A DNA stretch of 64,000 nucleotides, from the NCBI GenBank assembly GCA_900112785.1, contig FONB01000011.1, positions 1-64,000 on the forward strand, in the 5' to 3' direction. A model generated the notes under the pieces. The model saw nothing but the letters and a program-made list of their open reading frames with translations, was not told the origin of the DNA and did no database searches. This stretch comes from Phytobacter palmae. GTDB lineage: Bacteria > Pseudomonadota > Gammaproteobacteria > Enterobacterales > Enterobacteriaceae. Below are positions 62,009 to 64,000 of this stretch, piece after piece (within the stretch, counting starts at the first letter, position 1; each line of letters starts with the position of its first letter). The translations under genes were made by a program, and so were the position numbers.

Positions 62009-62821
<813 letters not shown>

Positions 62822-62893
62822 GTTTACAACCCGTTGTTTTGTAAAGAGACGACATTCAGAATCTGTGCACCTGATGAAGCGTGATTAATGCTG

Positions 62894-62909
62894 TGCACTA
62901 TTTTGGGGC
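62894..62909. promoter_or_regulatory. NtrC-type binding site upstream of glnH
   Basis: TGCACTATTTTGGGGC closely follows the NtrC pattern TGCACTATTTTGGTGC. It is 75 bases upstream of the sigma-54 promoter, a normal enhancer distance. A further TTGGTGC half-site follows at about 62917. Confidence 0.65.
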
Positions 62910-63070
62910 TTCATATTGGTGCGGAGAACTATTTCGCACAGAAATCATCTTTATTTAGCGCAGGAATGCACCATTAAACAATCTTTTCTTAACAATTTTG
63001 TGAAGTGGTGATAACAGTCTGGCGGTGTTTCAGGCAGGAAAAAATAAAAGTGCGCACCAAAAAAGTGCAA

Positions 63071-63097
63071 ACCCCTTTGCCGGGGCGGCAAAGGGGT
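63071..63097 (-). terminator. Terminator after dps
   Basis: ACCCCTTTGCC and GGCAAAGGGGT form an eleven-pair stem with a five-base loop about 30 bases past the dps stop. The T-rich stretch on the minus strand follows after a few bases (TTGCACTTTTTT). Confidence 0.75.
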
Positions 63098-63127
63098 CAT
63101 CAGAAGTCTCTATGTCAGAGAGCAAGA

Positions 63128-63667
<540 letters not shown>

Positions 63668-63679
63668 TTATCGAAACTA

Positions 63680-63708
63680 AGTATAGCACCAGATTTTTGA
63701 TTGCTGTT
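63680..63708 (-). promoter_or_regulatory. dps promoter
   Basis: On the minus strand the extended -10 GCTATACT (TATACT at the complement of 63680-63685) corresponds to the single E. coli dps promoter, served by sigma-S in stationary phase and by sigma-70 with OxyR. The -35 (AACAGC) is poor, which suits sigma-S or activator dependence. The upstream DNA (63709-63929) holds no gene. Confidence 0.65.
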
Positions 63709-63929
63709 TTGGATATACCTATCGGTTCAATAGCAGCGGTAAACATAAGGGCATAATGGCAGAGAATAATTACTATTTCGTACTATCGCGGCGCGAATAA
63801 ATTATCAGTGCCGTGGGATAGGGATGTAAAAATATATATTGAAATGTGACAATTTATCGTTGCAGAACAAAGTTTATTGGCATGAATGCTTATTCAGCAT
63901 GATATGATAACCATGCTGAATAATAATTA

Positions 63930-64000
63930 TTAACCTATATCAACTTTCTCGACTTTAACTTCTCTGCGTAGCGTCATGGTTGAGCCTGTTGAGGCGATCA
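63930..64000 (-). CDS. rhtA: Threonine/homoserine exporter RhtA, C-terminal end
   Basis: Only the last 23 codons are inside the window; the gene continues to the right. The visible end IASTGSTMTLRREV and on to KVDIG then stop resembles the C-terminus of E. coli RhtA (MGSTLT followed by a basic and acidic tail ending VDIN/LDIN type). RhtA is an EamA-family inner-membrane exporter of threonine and homoserine. The location next to dps, on the same strand, also agrees with E. coli order. Confidence 0.8.
   Translation of the reverse strand, partial: IASTGSTMTLRREVKVEKVDIG

Overview
The window is chromosomal DNA of a member of the Enterobacteriaceae close to Escherichia, Salmonella, Citrobacter and Enterobacter. 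Most genes and their order (galTE, modFE, acrZ, modABC, ybhA, pgl, ybhCB, bioABFCD, uvrB, ybhK, moaABCDE, ybhLMN, clsB, ybhPQ, ybhRSFG, cecR, rhlE, dinG, ybiB, ybiJ, ybiI, rlmF, ybiO, glnHPQ, dps, rhtA) match the E. coli K-12 gal-to-dps segment, and protein lengths are nearly identical. Several loci differ from K-12, so this is probably another genus. The genus cannot be fixed from the sequence alone. No tRNA, rRNA, CRISPR array, intact insertion sequence or prophage was seen.

Layout. 1-1.5 kb: start of the gal operon, with both Gal operators. 1.6-8.4 kb: molybdate region (modF, modE, acrZ, modABC, ybhA) with a ModE operator before modA. A cysteine-peptidase-like gene sits between modE and acrZ. 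8.6-12.2 kb: pgl, ybhC, ybhB and a DJ-1/PfpI gene. 12.3-17.3 kb: the divergent biotin cluster around a BirA operator, followed by an orphan urea/branched-chain-type ABC ATPase. 18.3-20.9 kb: uvrB with LexA and DnaA boxes, then an unlisted 30-residue membrane peptide directly downstream of a near-perfect PmrA box. 20.9-24.4 kb: a complete pmrCAB (eptA-basR-basS) operon with its own PmrA box, located between uvrB and ybhK. 24.4-28.4 kb: ybhK, then moaABCDE with a ModE site and a molybdenum-cofactor riboswitch. 28.5-40.8 kb: the conserved ybh genes, the YbhGFSR exporter with its repressor CecR, and rhlE.

40.9-51.8 kb is an accessory carbohydrate region standing where K-12 has ybiA. It contains an esterase, a beta-glucoside PTS operon (BglG-type antiterminator, EIIBCA permease, two GH1 6-phospho-beta-glucosidases) controlled by two RAT/terminator leaders, and a divergent alpha-glucoside operon (GntR regulator, EIICB permease, GH4 6-phospho-alpha-glucosidase). 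51.9-64 kb returns to the backbone. The ybiX-fiu position of K-12 is replaced by a flavin-reductase-like gene and about 540 bp of unexplained, possibly structured DNA.

The parts work together in recognisable modules. ModE links molybdate uptake to cofactor synthesis through sites at modA and moaA. PmrA probably controls both the lipid A phosphoethanolamine transferase operon and the adjacent small peptide. The two PTS modules import and hydrolyse beta- and alpha-glucosides. The strongest candidates for something undescribed are the PmrA-box peptide, the cysteine-peptidase-like gene, the enlarged second RAT element, the orphan ABC ATPase and the 55.95-56.49 kb segment.
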